A stretch of DNA of 25,112 bases from Chthoniobacterales bacterium (GCA_013695925.1 JACCZO010000073.1:1-25112), one strand, 5' to 3'. Positions 6,098-17,898 are shown, counted from the stretch's first letter. Translations and numbers: made by a program. Notes: generated by a model not told the origin, from the sequence alone.

Positions 6098-7467
6098 AAA
6101 GCGATTTCGATCCCCGGCGGCGGAACAATAATTTCGCTTTCCGGCAAGGCGGCCGCCGCCGCGGCCCGCATCCATTCGACCGCGGGCACATCGCCGTGGA
6201 CGAGGACGAGTTTCTTCGGCGCGACCTTCTTGATGTACTCGAGGAGCGATTCGCGCGGAGCGTGGGCGCTGAACTGGAATTCATCCAGCTGGCACCGCAA
6301 CCGTTGAGCCGGCTCATCTTCATCGAGCGAAACCGGGTCGTTAGGCCGGGAACTGCGCAGCACACCGGCGGGCGATTCAGGATCGGCGTAACCGACGAAA
6401 AAGATGGAATGTTCCGGGCGTTCCAGGACGCGGCGCGCAAAAGTATTGGAGAGCGTTTTCGGCGTCATCATACCGCTCGAAAGCGCGTAGATGCGACCCG
6501 GTCGCGCCGGTGCATCGGCGATCGTTTTGCCATTGAGGACAAACGGGGCGACCTCGGGAAACAATTGCAGACCCGGCAGGACGCGCGCGGTCTGGTGGGC
6601 GCGACGATCGTAAATCTCCGTCATCTTTGAGCTCAACCCGCCGATGTAGATCGGGACGTCGGCGATCAATTTGCTGCGCTTGAATTTGTAAAGCATGGCC
6701 AGCACTTCCTGCGTTTTGCCGAGCGCGAAGACCGGCACGAGCACGCATCCGCCGCGTGCAAAGGCCCGCCCGAGCGCAGCCGCGAATCGCCGCTCCTCCG
6801 CCTCGCGCGAGAAACCTTCCGGCAACGGCGAATCGCCGCGGGTCGCTTCGAGGATGAGGACATCGATCTCCGAGTCCGGGAAGACCGCGCCCTTTGTCAG
6901 CGTCTGGTCGTCGAAATTCACATCGCCGGTGTAAAAAACGGTCCGGCCTTCCGCGCGGAGGAGAATCCCGGCGGCGCCGAGGACATGGCCGGCATCGCAA
7001 TATTCAAAACTTAGCCCGGCGTCAGGCCGGGGCGGGCTGCGTTCGCCATCGACCGTGAAGGGCTGGCCGAGCGGGCAATGCTGCCAGCGGTCGGTCGCCC
7101 GGTCGGTTTCGCGGTGGGTGAAAAGCGGATAGATGACGCCGACTTCCTCGCGCTCCCGGGTCATGACGTTGACCGAATTGTGAAGGAGCGCGTCGCCAAT
7201 CGCCGCCGTTGCTTCCGTCATGAAAATTCGCGCCTTCGGCTGTTGCCGCATGAGGACCGGGAGCGACCCGATGTGATCGAGGTGCGCATGGGAAAGAAGA
7301 AGCGCGTCGACCGGACGTCCCGTTAGCCCGGAAAGAAGGGGCAACGCCATTTCGCCCTCTTCCTTGGGGTGCATGCCGCAATCGAGCACTACGCCTTGCC
7401 CGCCCGCCGCGAGATAATAGCAGTTGGCGCCGATCTCAGTCCGGCGCGTCAGATTGATGAACTTCAA
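6094..7467 (-). CDS. MBL-fold beta-CASP ribonuclease (RNase J/CPSF-like RNA-processing family)
   Basis: I choose the TTG at 7465-7467, giving 457 residues beginning (M)KFINLTRRTEIGANCYYL, the usual first beta strand. The open frame extends 13 codons further to another TTG at 7506. The motifs are S-H-A-H-L-D-H (about 59-65, metal ligands), GHVLGAAGI, YTGDVNF, LILEATRGD, the beta-CASP segment VLVPVFALGKTQEVLAML, and the RMMBL C-terminal elements FSAHAPRESLLEYI and KLVLVHGD. These define a zinc-dependent RNA endo/exonuclease of the CPSF73-like group in the cytoplasm. It lies downstream of secA, about 90 bases away, and upstream of xthA. The substrate is not known. One CGTTAGGC copy lies inside. 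Confidence 0.88.
   Translation of the reverse strand: MKFINLTRRTEIGANCYYLAAGGQGVVLDCGMHPKEEGEMALPLLSGLTGRPVDALLLSHAHLDHIGSLPVLMRQQPKARIFMTEATAAIGDALLHNSVNVMTREREEVGVIYPLFTHRETDRATDRWQHCPLGQPFTVDGERSPPRPDAGLSFEYCDAGHVLGAAGILLRAEGRTVFYTGDVNFDDQTLTKGAVFPDSEIDVLILEATRGDSPLPEGFSREAEERRFAAALGRAFARGGCVLVPVFALGKTQEVLAMLYKFKRSKLIADVPIYIGGLSSKMTEIYDRRAHQTARVLPGLQLFPEVAPFVLNGKTIADAPARPGRIYALSSGMMTPKTLSNTFARRVLERPEHSIFFVGYADPESPAGVLRSSRPNDPVSLDEDEPAQRLRCQLDEFQFSAHAPRESLLEYIKKVAPKKLVLVHGDVPAVEWMRAAAAAALPESEIIVPPPGIEIAL
6338..6346 (+). other. TCGTTAGGC word, copy 6
   Basis: In the beta-CASP nuclease gene, read on the complement in the phase giving R-P-N-D. Confidence 0.6.
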
Positions 7468-7557
7468 AATTGACCGGCATCTTGCCAGTCGCGGGCGCGC
7501 CGGCAATCAGCAAATTTCATCCCATCCGCCAGGAGGAGGACACTCGTTGGCGGGAGG

Positions 7558-10578
<3,021 letters not shown>

Positions 10579-10587
10579 GAGGGCAGC

Positions 10588-10615
10588 AATATCAACGAGA
10601 ATCGCGTGCGATCAA
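10588..10615 (-). promoter_or_regulatory. Possible sigma70-like promoter for secA
   Basis: On the complement TTGATC (10610-10615) and GATATT (10588-10593) are separated by 16 bases, each matching 4 of 6 consensus positions. The leader before the ATG at 10578 would be very short, so this is a weak candidate. Confidence 0.2.
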
Positions 10616-10682
10616 TCATCGGCCCTCGCGCCGCTCGCTGCTCTCCGTTGTGCCGCCGGTTTTTCCGGCTAAGGTCGGGCCG

Positions 10683-11108
10683 ATGAAGAAGATTCTCTCT
10701 ACTCCTGATGCCCCGGCGGCGATTGGGCCCTACTCGCAGGGTATCTGGACCGGCTCCCTGCTTTTCTGCGCCGGCCAGATCCCGCTCGATCCGAAGACCG
10801 GCCAGATGGTTTCGGGCGATATCGGCGAACAAACCAAGCGCGTCCTGGAAAACATCGCGGGGCTCCTGAAGGCGGCGCAGCTCAGTTTCGACCACGTCGT
10901 CAAGACAACCATTTTCCTCACGAGCATGGATGATTTTCAGACCATGAACGAGATTTACGCAACCTACTTCCGGGATAATCCTCCCGCGCGCTCGACCGTC
11001 GCGGTCTCGGCCCTGCCCAAAGGCGCAAAGGTGGAGATCGAAGTAATCGCGGCGGTCGGGGACAACCCGGCTGAGGGTGGAAAAACGGTCAGCGACACCT
11101 CCGGCTAG
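10683..11108 (+). CDS. ridA: RidA-family enamine/imine deaminase
   Basis: The ATG at 10683 gives 141 residues beginning MKKILSTPDAPAAIGPYSQG, the classic RidA start. The open frame runs upstream to 10650, but that adds no family sequence. Conserved parts are GPYSQGI (15-21), 'LLFCAGQIPLDPKTGQ' (27-42), 'HVVKTTIFLTSMDDF' and the active-site region PPARSTVAVSALPKGAKVEIE, containing the Arg that holds the substrate carboxylate. RidA hydrolyses reactive 2-aminoacrylate and related imines made by PLP enzymes. A C-terminal tail of about 15 residues (NPAEGGKTVSDTSG) is extra. A weak AAGG lies about 10 bases upstream. It is followed by pyrE 16 bases later, probably as one transcript. Confidence 0.93.
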   Translation: MKKILSTPDAPAAIGPYSQGIWTGSLLFCAGQIPLDPKTGQMVSGDIGEQTKRVLENIAGLLKAAQLSFDHVVKTTIFLTSMDDFQTMNEIYATYFRDNPPARSTVAVSALPKGAKVEIEVIAAVGDNPAEGGKTVSDTSG

Positions 11109-11124
11109 AGAGGAGCGCTGAGCC

Positions 11125-11691
11125 ATGAGCGAAGACTTGCTGGCGCTTTTTCGCAAGACCGGGGCGCTGCTCGACGGACATTTTGTCCTTCGGTCTGGCC
11201 TGCATAGCCGGCAATTCTTCCAGTGCGCCATCCTCCTCCAGCACACCGGGATCGCGGCCCGGGTGTGCGGCCAGCTGGCCGATAAGCTCCGCGAGTTCGA
11301 ATGCGACGCGGTGATCTCCCCTGCCCTCGGCGGGATCGTCGTCGGACAGGAAGTGGGACGGTCGTTAGGCAAACGCCACATCTTTGCCGAGAAGGACGCG
11401 GGCGGGTTGGTTTTGCGCCGTGGCTTTGTCATTTCGCCTAACGAGCGTTTCATCGTCGCGGAAGACGTCGTCACCCGCGGCGGCCGGGTCCAGGAGACGA
11501 TCGATATCGTACGCGCGCGGGGCGGCCAAGTGGTCGGCGTCGGCGTCTTGGTCGATCGCAGCGGAGGTCAGCGGCCTGATTTCGGCTGTCCCTTCGTGAG
11601 TATGATCGAGATGCAGGTCGAGACGTTCCCGGCCGACGAAATCCCGTCCGACCTGCGCGACATTCCCGCAGTCACGCCGGGCAGCAAATGA
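11125..11691 (+). CDS. pyrE: Orotate phosphoribosyltransferase
   Basis: This 188-residue enzyme makes orotidine monophosphate from orotate and PRPP in pyrimidine synthesis. Motifs are HFVLRSGLHS (19-28), the ISPALGGIVVG segment (64-74), the flexible-loop K in FAEKDAGG, and the PRPP-binding stretch FIVAEDVVTRGGR (109-121), with R where many relatives have T or S. AGGAG stands about 9 bases before the ATG. It follows ridA in the same direction and ends 57 bases before the GH5-like gene. A short hairpin (11696-11711) lies just after the stop. Two copies of the CGTTAGGC word in opposite orientation lie inside, the second next to the PRPP motif. Confidence 0.94.
   Translation: MSEDLLALFRKTGALLDGHFVLRSGLHSRQFFQCAILLQHTGIAARVCGQLADKLREFECDAVISPALGGIVVGQEVGRSLGKRHIFAEKDAGGLVLRRGFVISPNERFIVAEDVVTRGGRVQETIDIVRARGGQVVGVGVLVDRSGGQRPDFGCPFVSMIEMQVETFPADEIPSDLRDIPAVTPGSK
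11362..11370 (+). other. TCGTTAGGC word, copy 8
   Basis: In pyrE, in frame as TCG TTA GGC (Ser-Leu-Gly). Confidence 0.6.
11436..11444 (-). other. TCGTTAGGC word, copy 9
   Basis: In pyrE, inverted relative to copy 8 and 73 bases from it, read on the plus strand as S-P-N-E. Confidence 0.6.
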
Positions 11692-11695
11692 ATTG

Positions 11696-11711
11696 GGGAT
11701 CGGATGATCCC
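11696..11711 (+). terminator. Short hairpin after pyrE, possible weak terminator
   Basis: GGGATC-GGAT-GATCCC forms a perfect 6-bp stem five bases past the pyrE stop. No T-run follows, so intrinsic termination is doubtful. Confidence 0.3.
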
Positions 11712-11747
11712 GCATTGCTGTAAAAGGTAATTAGCTTAGCCTTCGTC

Positions 11748-12926
11748 ATGGCCTTGAAAGCGCGCGGTCTTGGGATTTGGGCATTGCCCCTGCTTTTCAT
11801 TTTTTTTCTCGGCACCCTCCCGCTCTCAGGAAAAAAAATAACGTCGTCGGCTTCCCTCGGCCTTACGGTCGATTCGCGAGGCGTTTTAATCCGGAACGGC
11901 ACGCCATATCGAGGAGTCGGTGTCAACTATTACGACGCCTTTCTCCGCACCCTGCGAAGTCCCGACGACGTGAGTTATGGCGAAGGTTTTGCGCAACTTG
12001 GGGCACATGGCATTCCCTTTGCGCGCATCGCGGCAGGTGGTTACACCGGCAAAGATTTGCGACTATATCTGACCGAAAGGGAGGCTTATTTCCAGAAACT
12101 GGACGCTGTCATTCAGAGCGCGGAGAAATCCAATGTCGGCCTGATCGCTTCGGTTTTCTGGTCCATCGCCGCAGTATCGGAAGCGGTCCATGAGCCGCGA
12201 GAGCGCTGGGGAGATGGGCAAAGCGAGACCCGCAAGTTCATGCGCCGATATACTCACGACGTGGTCTCCCGTTATGCCCATTCGCCCGCGATCTGGGGCT
12301 GGGAGTTCAGCTGCGAATTATCCCTTCCTTTCAATCTCCGTCCTGGACAAGGTCGCTCCGATCGCAGGCTGACCTACGAGACCTTCCGCAGCGCCGCACT
12401 CGACTTCGCCCAGGTAGTGCGAAAGATTGATTCCCACCGGATGCTGGTAACAGGAAACTCCATTCCGCGCGCCAATGCCTACCATAATGCCGCCGGGGGA
12501 CGCGGCACCGACACCGAAGCTCAGTTTGCCCATATTCTGCTCCGCGATAATCCCGGTCCCTATAACCCGATATGTATCCACGCCAGTCCCGGAGATGTCG
12601 GACCGCGTTTTGCCGATCGAAGAGTCTCTTATCAGGAATTACTGCAGACCTGCGTGCGCATCGGGCGATCGTCCGGAAAGGCGGTCTATCTTGAAGAATT
12701 CATACCTACCCCCCGCAGGCCCGGCGCACGAGGGGGGATGAGCGATAAGGAGCATTTCGTGAACGAATTAGGAGCGATCGCGGCCAGTGGGATACCTCTT
12801 GCTTCGGTTTGGGTTTATGACCGCAAGCTGGTCCCAGACCGATCAAACCTCACATTTACAAACGAGCGCTCCTATATGCTGCAAATGATTACCGATCTTA
12901 ATCGGAGGTGGCGGGGACAGAAATGA
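11748..12926 (+). CDS. Secreted GH5-like (cellulase/mannanase-type) TIM-barrel protein
   Basis: The 392-residue protein has an N-terminal signal sequence (basic 1-6, hydrophobic 9-27), then a barrel domain starting 'GVLIRNGTPYRGVGVNYYDAF' (45-65), the usual GH5 opening. The candidate acid/base Glu is E190 in WGWEFSCEL, where most GH5 enzymes read W-E-x-x-N-E, so the Asn before the Glu is replaced by Cys. The nucleophile strand is AVYLEEFIP (312-320, E316 or E317), matching the V-x-x-x-E-F/Y pattern. It probably acts in the periplasm or outside on a polysaccharide; activity is uncertain given the altered motif. It stands directly upstream of the large glycosyltransferase fusion and may be the first gene of that cluster. 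No strong Shine-Dalgarno sequence is visible. Confidence 0.72.
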   Translation: MALKARGLGIWALPLLFIFFLGTLPLSGKKITSSASLGLTVDSRGVLIRNGTPYRGVGVNYYDAFLRTLRSPDDVSYGEGFAQLGAHGIPFARIAAGGYTGKDLRLYLTEREAYFQKLDAVIQSAEKSNVGLIASVFWSIAAVSEAVHEPRERWGDGQSETRKFMRRYTHDVVSRYAHSPAIWGWEFSCELSLPFNLRPGQGRSDRRLTYETFRSAALDFAQVVRKIDSHRMLVTGNSIPRANAYHNAAGGRGTDTEAQFAHILLRDNPGPYNPICIHASPGDVGPRFADRRVSYQELLQTCVRIGRSSGKAVYLEEFIPTPRRPGARGGMSDKEHFVNELGAIAASGIPLASVWVYDRKLVPDRSNLTFTNERSYMLQMITDLNRRWRGQK

Positions 12927-12940
12927 TCTTTGCGCTCACC

Positions 12941-12955
12941 GCCTCGCGCTGAGGC
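12941..12955 (+). terminator. Small hairpin between the GH5-like gene and the GT fusion
   Basis: GCCTC-GCGCT-GAGGC, a 5-bp stem 15 bases past the stop codon, without a T-run. It could be incidental. Confidence 0.2.
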
Positions 12956-12988
12956 AGAGCTTGGGATATCCTCGATTGATTCTCGCGA

Positions 12989-15900
12989 TTGACCAGTCTA
13001 TTCACTGTGATCAAGACACATGAGCCCATCAAGCAGCCCGCGATCTGCATCGCTGGCGCGCACCGTTCCGGCACCTCTATGCTGACGCGGTTACTCCACA
13101 GTTGTGGTCTTTACCTTGGTCCCGAAGAGGACATGATGCCGGCTGCGGCCGACAACCCTGATGGCTTCTGGGAGAACCTTCGGTTCGTTAAGCTAAACGA
13201 CGAAATCCTCAATTCCCTCGGCGCAGCGTGGGATCTGCCGCCCCGGAGCGAATCGTCCTTTGACAGCGATACCCTTGCGCCTCAGCGCGCCAAAGCCCAC
13301 CTGCTCCTGAGCAGTTTCGCCGATCACCACAAGTGGGGTTGGAAGGACCCACGTAACTGTCTCACCCTGCCTTTTTGGCAGAGTCTCATCCCAGCGCTCA
13401 AAACCGTTCTCATTATTCGCAACCCGCTCGAGGTCGCCTACTCGATGAATCGGAGGAACGGCACTTCCTATGCCCTGGGTTTGAGGCTCTGGGAAATCTA
13501 TAACCGCCGGTTGCTGGCGCACACTGCTGCGCAGGAACGAGTCATCACGCATTACGAAGCTTTCTTTTCCGATCCGCAAAACGAACTGCTCCGAATCGCG
13601 AACTTTCTCGGACTGGACGATGCCAGTAAGATCGCCGAGGCCGTCGCGCTGGTGGCGGTTAACCGGCGTCACACCGCCTTTACGGTCGAGCAGATGATCG
13701 ACGCGGGCGTCTCCGAACCGATTGTCTCGCTCTATCGAAGGATGCTGGAAGCAAGCGAAGATACAGCGGCGCGCGACATTCAAGATAAGAGCCTGGTCGA
13801 GAGCGAAGACGATCCCTTAAGCGGGACGGAAAGCCGCCTTCAGACGAGCATTCCCGATAGTGAAGGCATGCGGCAGGAACTGGCGCAGCGCCGCGGCGCC
13901 GAGACCTCACACCGGCAGGAAGTGGATCGACATCAGAAAACGATCGAGGGGTTGCGCCAGGAACTAGCTTTGAACTCTATTCGCAGCGCGGCCGAGATCA
14001 ATCGGCGCGATGGCCGGATTGAAGAACTCCAGAAGGCCTATGCCCACCTCGACCAACTGCTGTTTGGTGAACAAACCCAGCGCACACAGCTTTTCGGGGA
14101 ACTCGAACGGGTTCGGCGTGAATCCTGGGAACAACTCGAGGCCGCGCGCCGTGAGCTAGAGCGGGTGAGACACGAGTATGAGACTCGAGACGAGGCTGCT
14201 CGTCAGCAACTGGCTCGAGATCAGGACGAGATCAAGGCGCTGAGACAGCACATTGAGCGGCTTCATCACAATGCGGACGAGGCGCGGCAACAATCCGAGC
14301 GCGATCAGGCGGAGATCAAGGCGTTGCAACGGCACCTTGAGCAACTCCAGCGGTCCGAGCGCGATGCGAACGAGGCGCGGCAACAATCCGAGCACGATCA
14401 GGCGGAGATCAAGGCGCTGCAACAACACCTCGAACGTCTCGAGCGCGAGGCGCATGAGTATGAGAATCGAGATGAGGCTGCTCGCCAGCAATTGGCGCGA
14501 GATCAGGGCGAGATCGCACAATTACGTGAACGTTTCGTCCAGACTAACGAACTCCTGCAAAAGACCAGCATCCGGTTGACTGAGTACGAGTCGCGGAACG
14601 CTTCCCTGACTGAGCGTCTGCGAAAGCAACTTCTGGAAATGAAGAAGTTTCTTCGGTTGCTCGATCAGATAGAGCATGCGGCAAACCTTCTCCGGAGTTC
14701 ACGCCGTTGGAAAATGGCCAACCCTTTCGCTACCTTGCTGGCTCCCATCACCGGCAAAGCACTGCCAGGCTTTGGGCATCTTGATAAGAATGTCGAAAAA
14801 TATCGCGCTTGGAGGAAGGTCCATCCCGAGGTTGCTTCTCTGGAAGATGAGATCCAGTCCTTGCGTCCGCGTGAAATCCTTTCACCGACTCCCGACTCTA
14901 AAGCCATCAGCACCCCGCAAGCTGAATCTACTCCCTCAATCACGCCGTCTCCCCCAAAGGATCCCGTTACTTTTGTACATCACAACGAGGTAGACGTTTC
15001 GATCATTATCCCAGCCTACAACCAAGTCGACTTTACCCATGCCTGTCTTGTCGCCATCCAAAAACATAGCGGCGACATTCCTTATGAAGTCATTGTGGCC
15101 GATGACGCATCGACAGATTCCACTCAGGCAGTGACTGGCTCGATCCCGGGTCTTATCTACCTACGGGCGGAGGAGAACGCCGGATTCATCGCGGCGTGCA
15201 ATCGCGGCGCGGCTGCAGCGCGGGGCAGATATCTCGTCTTTCTGAATAACGATACAATTGTAACCGCAGGATGGCTGGAAGCTTTGCATGAAACCTTTAC
15301 CTTTGAGCCTGACGCCGGCCTAGTCGGATCAAAGCTCGTTTACCCTGACGGCCGCCTCCAGGAAGCCGGCGGTATCATTTGGCGCGATGGCTCCGGTTGG
15401 AACCGGGGTAAGTTTCAAGATCCGGCCAAACCGGAATACAACTATCTGCGTGAGGTTGACTATTGCTCAGCCGCCAGCGTCATGATTCCGAAGTTGCTTT
15501 TCGAGCAGCTCGGCGGCTTCGACCCAAAATACGCGCCCGCCTACTACGAAGATACCGATCTGGCCTTCAAGGTCGCGCGGGCCGGCCGGAAGGTCTTTTA
15601 TCAGCCACTCAGTGTTGTCGTGCATCATGAAGGTATCACTGCAGGGACCGATGTAACTTCCGGCGCGAAGCGATACCAGGATATTAATCGCCAAACCTTT
15701 ATCTCAACATGGGCGACGGTGCTGGCAGGGAAGCCTGAGAACGGGGACGTGACAGCGTACGAGGCTCTTCCCGCGGGAAGGATGCGGGTTCTCGTGATCG
15801 ATCATCACCTGCCGATGCCCGATCGCGACTCTGGGTCGCTCCGCATGTTTCAGCTCCTCACTATTCTTCACCGGCTCGGCCACCGGATTACCTTCTTGCC

Positions 15901-16954
15901 GGATAATCTCGCGGATATTCCGCCGTACGCGGATGACCTGAGAAAGCGCGGCATCGAGGTCATGCACCACCCGTATGCCAAACAAATTTGCGACTACCTG
16001 CAGAGTTATGGCCCGGCATTTGACACGGTTATCCTGAGTCGTTGTGATTTTGCGCAGAAGCACATCGACAACGTCCGCCGTTTCGCACCGCAAAGCCGCG
16101 TTATTTTCGATACGGTGGATCTTCACTTTCTCCGGACCAATCGCGAAGCGCAGTTAACCGACCATCCCGCCACCAAAGCGGTCGCCTTGGAAAAGGAGCA
16201 GATGGAGTACGAACTCATCGACAAGGCCGATGAGACCTGGGTGGTAAGCACCGTCGAGCAAATGTTGCTCAAGCAACAGCGCCCGACAAAGTCAATTCAG
16301 GTAGTCTCGAACATCGTGGATATCCCTGGCTCCGCCATGCCCTTCTCGCAGCGCAAGGATTTCCTTTTCATCGGAAGCTTTCAGCACCCGCCCAATACAG
16401 ATGGCGTCCTTTTCTTCGCCCGCGAAATTCTGCCCCTGGTCCGGCAGGAATTAGGCCCGATTAAGTTCTACATAATAGGCGATAAGGCCCCTCCGGAAGT
16501 CGTGGCTCTGGCAGATGAAGCAGTCATTGTCACGGGATTACAAAAGGATGTTAGTCCCTATTTTGACAGCGTTAAGCTATCGGTGGCGCCTTTGCGGTAT
16601 GGAGCCGGCGTCAAGGGCAAGATCAACCAAAGCATGGGCTTTGGCGTTCCGGTGGTGGCGACGTCGGTTGCGGTCGAGGGAATGTCTCTGCAAGATGCCG
16701 AGGATGTGATAATCGCCGACGAACCGGCCCTTTTTGCCAAAAGGTTAGTCGCACTCTACCAGTCCGAAGAACTGTGGGAGCTCATTTCTCGAAACGGTAT
16801 CGCCAAAACTGAACGGCTTTTTTCGGTTGGGGCCGCTCGCGCTCAACTCTCAAAACTCCTCGGTGATTGGCGCAACGACGATCTACCGGTCTCGCCTCTG
16901 CTCCCGGCGCCTTTTCCAGAACCCGTCAGACCGCCAGTCCTCAGATCCCCCTGA
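12989..16954 (+). CDS. Sulfotransferase / coiled coil / GT2 / GT4-like multidomain glycan enzyme
   Basis: The 1321-residue protein has four parts. Residues 17-250 are a sulfotransferase domain with the PAPS-binding loop GAHRSGTS (23-30) and LIIRNPLEVAYSMNRRNG (141-158). Residues 290-570 are a long coiled coil with internal repeats. Residues 668-900 are a family 2 glycosyltransferase: VDVSIIIPAYNQ (668-679), DDAST (705-709), LNNDT (753-757), YEDTDLA (853-859). Residues 930-1300 are a GT4-like domain of GT-B fold, with FLFIGSFQHPPN (1125-1136) and YGAGVKGKINQSMGFGVPVVAT (1204-1225). No membrane helix is seen, so it is probably cytoplasmic or peripheral. It likely adds sugars and sulfate to one glycan. 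The start is a TTG at 12989; a GTG at 13007 is an alternative. Confidence 0.87.
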   Translation: MTSLFTVIKTHEPIKQPAICIAGAHRSGTSMLTRLLHSCGLYLGPEEDMMPAAADNPDGFWENLRFVKLNDEILNSLGAAWDLPPRSESSFDSDTLAPQRAKAHLLLSSFADHHKWGWKDPRNCLTLPFWQSLIPALKTVLIIRNPLEVAYSMNRRNGTSYALGLRLWEIYNRRLLAHTAAQERVITHYEAFFSDPQNELLRIANFLGLDDASKIAEAVALVAVNRRHTAFTVEQMIDAGVSEPIVSLYRRMLEASEDTAARDIQDKSLVESEDDPLSGTESRLQTSIPDSEGMRQELAQRRGAETSHRQEVDRHQKTIEGLRQELALNSIRSAAEINRRDGRIEELQKAYAHLDQLLFGEQTQRTQLFGELERVRRESWEQLEAARRELERVRHEYETRDEAARQQLARDQDEIKALRQHIERLHHNADEARQQSERDQAEIKALQRHLEQLQRSERDANEARQQSEHDQAEIKALQQHLERLEREAHEYENRDEAARQQLARDQGEIAQLRERFVQTNELLQKTSIRLTEYESRNASLTERLRKQLLEMKKFLRLLDQIEHAANLLRSSRRWKMANPFATLLAPITGKALPGFGHLDKNVEKYRAWRKVHPEVASLEDEIQSLRPREILSPTPDSKAISTPQAESTPSITPSPPKDPVTFVHHNEVDVSIIIPAYNQVDFTHACLVAIQKHSGDIPYEVIVADDASTDSTQAVTGSIPGLIYLRAEENAGFIAACNRGAAAARGRYLVFLNNDTIVTAGWLEALHETFTFEPDAGLVGSKLVYPDGRLQEAGGIIWRDGSGWNRGKFQDPAKPEYNYLREVDYCSAASVMIPKLLFEQLGGFDPKYAPAYYEDTDLAFKVARAGRKVFYQPLSVVVHHEGITAGTDVTSGAKRYQDINRQTFISTWATVLAGKPENGDVTAYEALPAGRMRVLVIDHHLPMPDRDSGSLRMFQLLTILHRLGHRITFLPDNLADIPPYADDLRKRGIEVMHHPYAKQICDYLQSYGPAFDTVILSRCDFAQKHIDNVRRFAPQSRVIFDTVDLHFLRTNREAQLTDHPATKAVALEKEQMEYELIDKADETWVVSTVEQMLLKQQRPTKSIQVVSNIVDIPGSAMPFSQRKDFLFIGSFQHPPNTDGVLFFAREILPLVRQELGPIKFYIIGDKAPPEVVALADEAVIVTGLQKDVSPYFDSVKLSVAPLRYGAGVKGKINQSMGFGVPVVATSVAVEGMSLQDAEDVIIADEPALFAKRLVALYQSEELWELISRNGIAKTERLFSVGAARAQLSKLLGDWRNDDLPVSPLLPAPFPEPVRPPVLRSP
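14279..14416 (+). repeat. 45-bp direct repeat in the coiled-coil coding region
   Basis: Segments 14279-14323 and 14372-14416 match at 44 of 45 bases and encode EARQQSE(R/H)DQAEIKA. A second protein-level repeat, DEAARQQLARDQ, occurs at residues 401 and 495. The near-identity in DNA suggests recent duplication. Confidence 0.85.
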
Positions 16955-16970
16955 TCGGTTGCAGGGGTTT
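16948..16970 (+). terminator. Likely intrinsic terminator of the fusion gene
   Basis: CCCCTG (16948-16953) pairs with CAGGGG (16962-16967) around an 8-base loop, followed by TTT and further T-rich sequence. The stem overlaps the stop codon. It lies between convergent genes. Confidence 0.45.
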
Positions 16971-17148
16971 AAATGCGTTTGCCTTTTTCCTGCTGCGAGT
17001 TAGGAGCGCGTCTCCCTCGTCTTCAGTACTTCCGCCAGGAAAGACGGCGATTAATGACGTCGGCCGTATCTGAATCATGCCAATACCGGTCCTGAGTATT
17101 TGGCTTCGTTTTGGAACGGGATGACGATTCGCTTTTCCGCGGAATTCG

Positions 17149-17898
17149 CTATGCCACGCCCAAGGTTCTGATAGACGCCTGCCGGGGTCCCACAGGCTTC
17201 CGGCAAAGGATTTGATACTGGGCGCCGAGTGCAAAATCTGTTAGGTTACGTTCTAGGAAGCGCAGCCAGCTTAGACACCTTGGAAAGAAAAACAAAAAAT
17301 CTGTGCGGATGATCTCGAACCCGCCTGCGCGTAATAAACGAGAGGCGGTCGGAGGCGACAGAGTAACAGCATCACGATCAAACGGAATCCGGCTCATGAT
17401 ATAACGAGTGCCGGGGTTCCACGAGTTGTTTTCCCAGAATGCGAACAGGCCACCAGACCGCAAGGAGGAATACACACTGTTTATCGCCGCGGATCGATCA
17501 ATCAGCGGAATATGGTGAAAAACCCCGTTACAAAATGCCAGGTCAAAGTGCTTTGCCGACTGCTCTTCTACTCGAGGCGAAAATTGGACGCGGGCCCCGC
17601 CGTAGAGGCGCTCGGCTACCGCTAACGATTCGGCGGATACGTCCACCCCCAGCACCGATGCTAGCACAAATTCGTTCAACAAAAATGGAATTGAGGAGCC
17701 CGTGCCACAGCCAAAATCCATGATCCTACGTGGGCTCTCGCCCATGGCTGAGAGACAGCGGGCCAGCCAGGCGACTCGACCCCTTGCAAAGTAATTTTTG
17801 TTTTCCCCCGAAATCGAAATTCCTTGAGCAAGCGTTGCGTCATATTTCGTAGCATAGGCATCAAATTCCGCGTTCGCCTCTCTGAAAGCTTGACTCAT
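17149..17898 (-). CDS. Class I SAM-dependent methyltransferase
   Basis: The 249-residue protein has SAM-binding motif I MDFGCGTGSS (60-69), the acidic end of strand 2 at GVDVS (84-88), and a post-motif segment 'FDLAFCNGVFHHIPLIDR' (118-135) in which the HHI follows the Methyltransf_11/12 pattern. The substrate is not evident. Its ATG overlaps the TGA of the upstream GT2 gene (ATGA at 17895-17898), so the two are translationally coupled and probably act on the same glycan or lipid-linked sugar. It converges with the large fusion gene, whose stop lies 194 bases away. The C-terminus (about 225-249) is basic and not conserved in appearance. Confidence 0.85.
   Translation of the reverse strand: MSQAFREANAEFDAYATKYDATLAQGISISGENKNYFARGRVAWLARCLSAMGESPRRIMDFGCGTGSSIPFLLNEFVLASVLGVDVSAESLAVAERLYGGARVQFSPRVEEQSAKHFDLAFCNGVFHHIPLIDRSAAINSVYSSLRSGGLFAFWENNSWNPGTRYIMSRIPFDRDAVTLSPPTASRLLRAGGFEIIRTDFLFFFPRCLSWLRFLERNLTDFALGAQYQILCRKPVGPRQASIRTLGVA

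Noticed and set aside
14156..14521. Repeated short units in 14.2-14.5 kb considered as a CRISPR array
   Set aside because: The units are in frame within a coiled-coil coding region, with repeat and spacer both encoding heptads; no cas genes are present.
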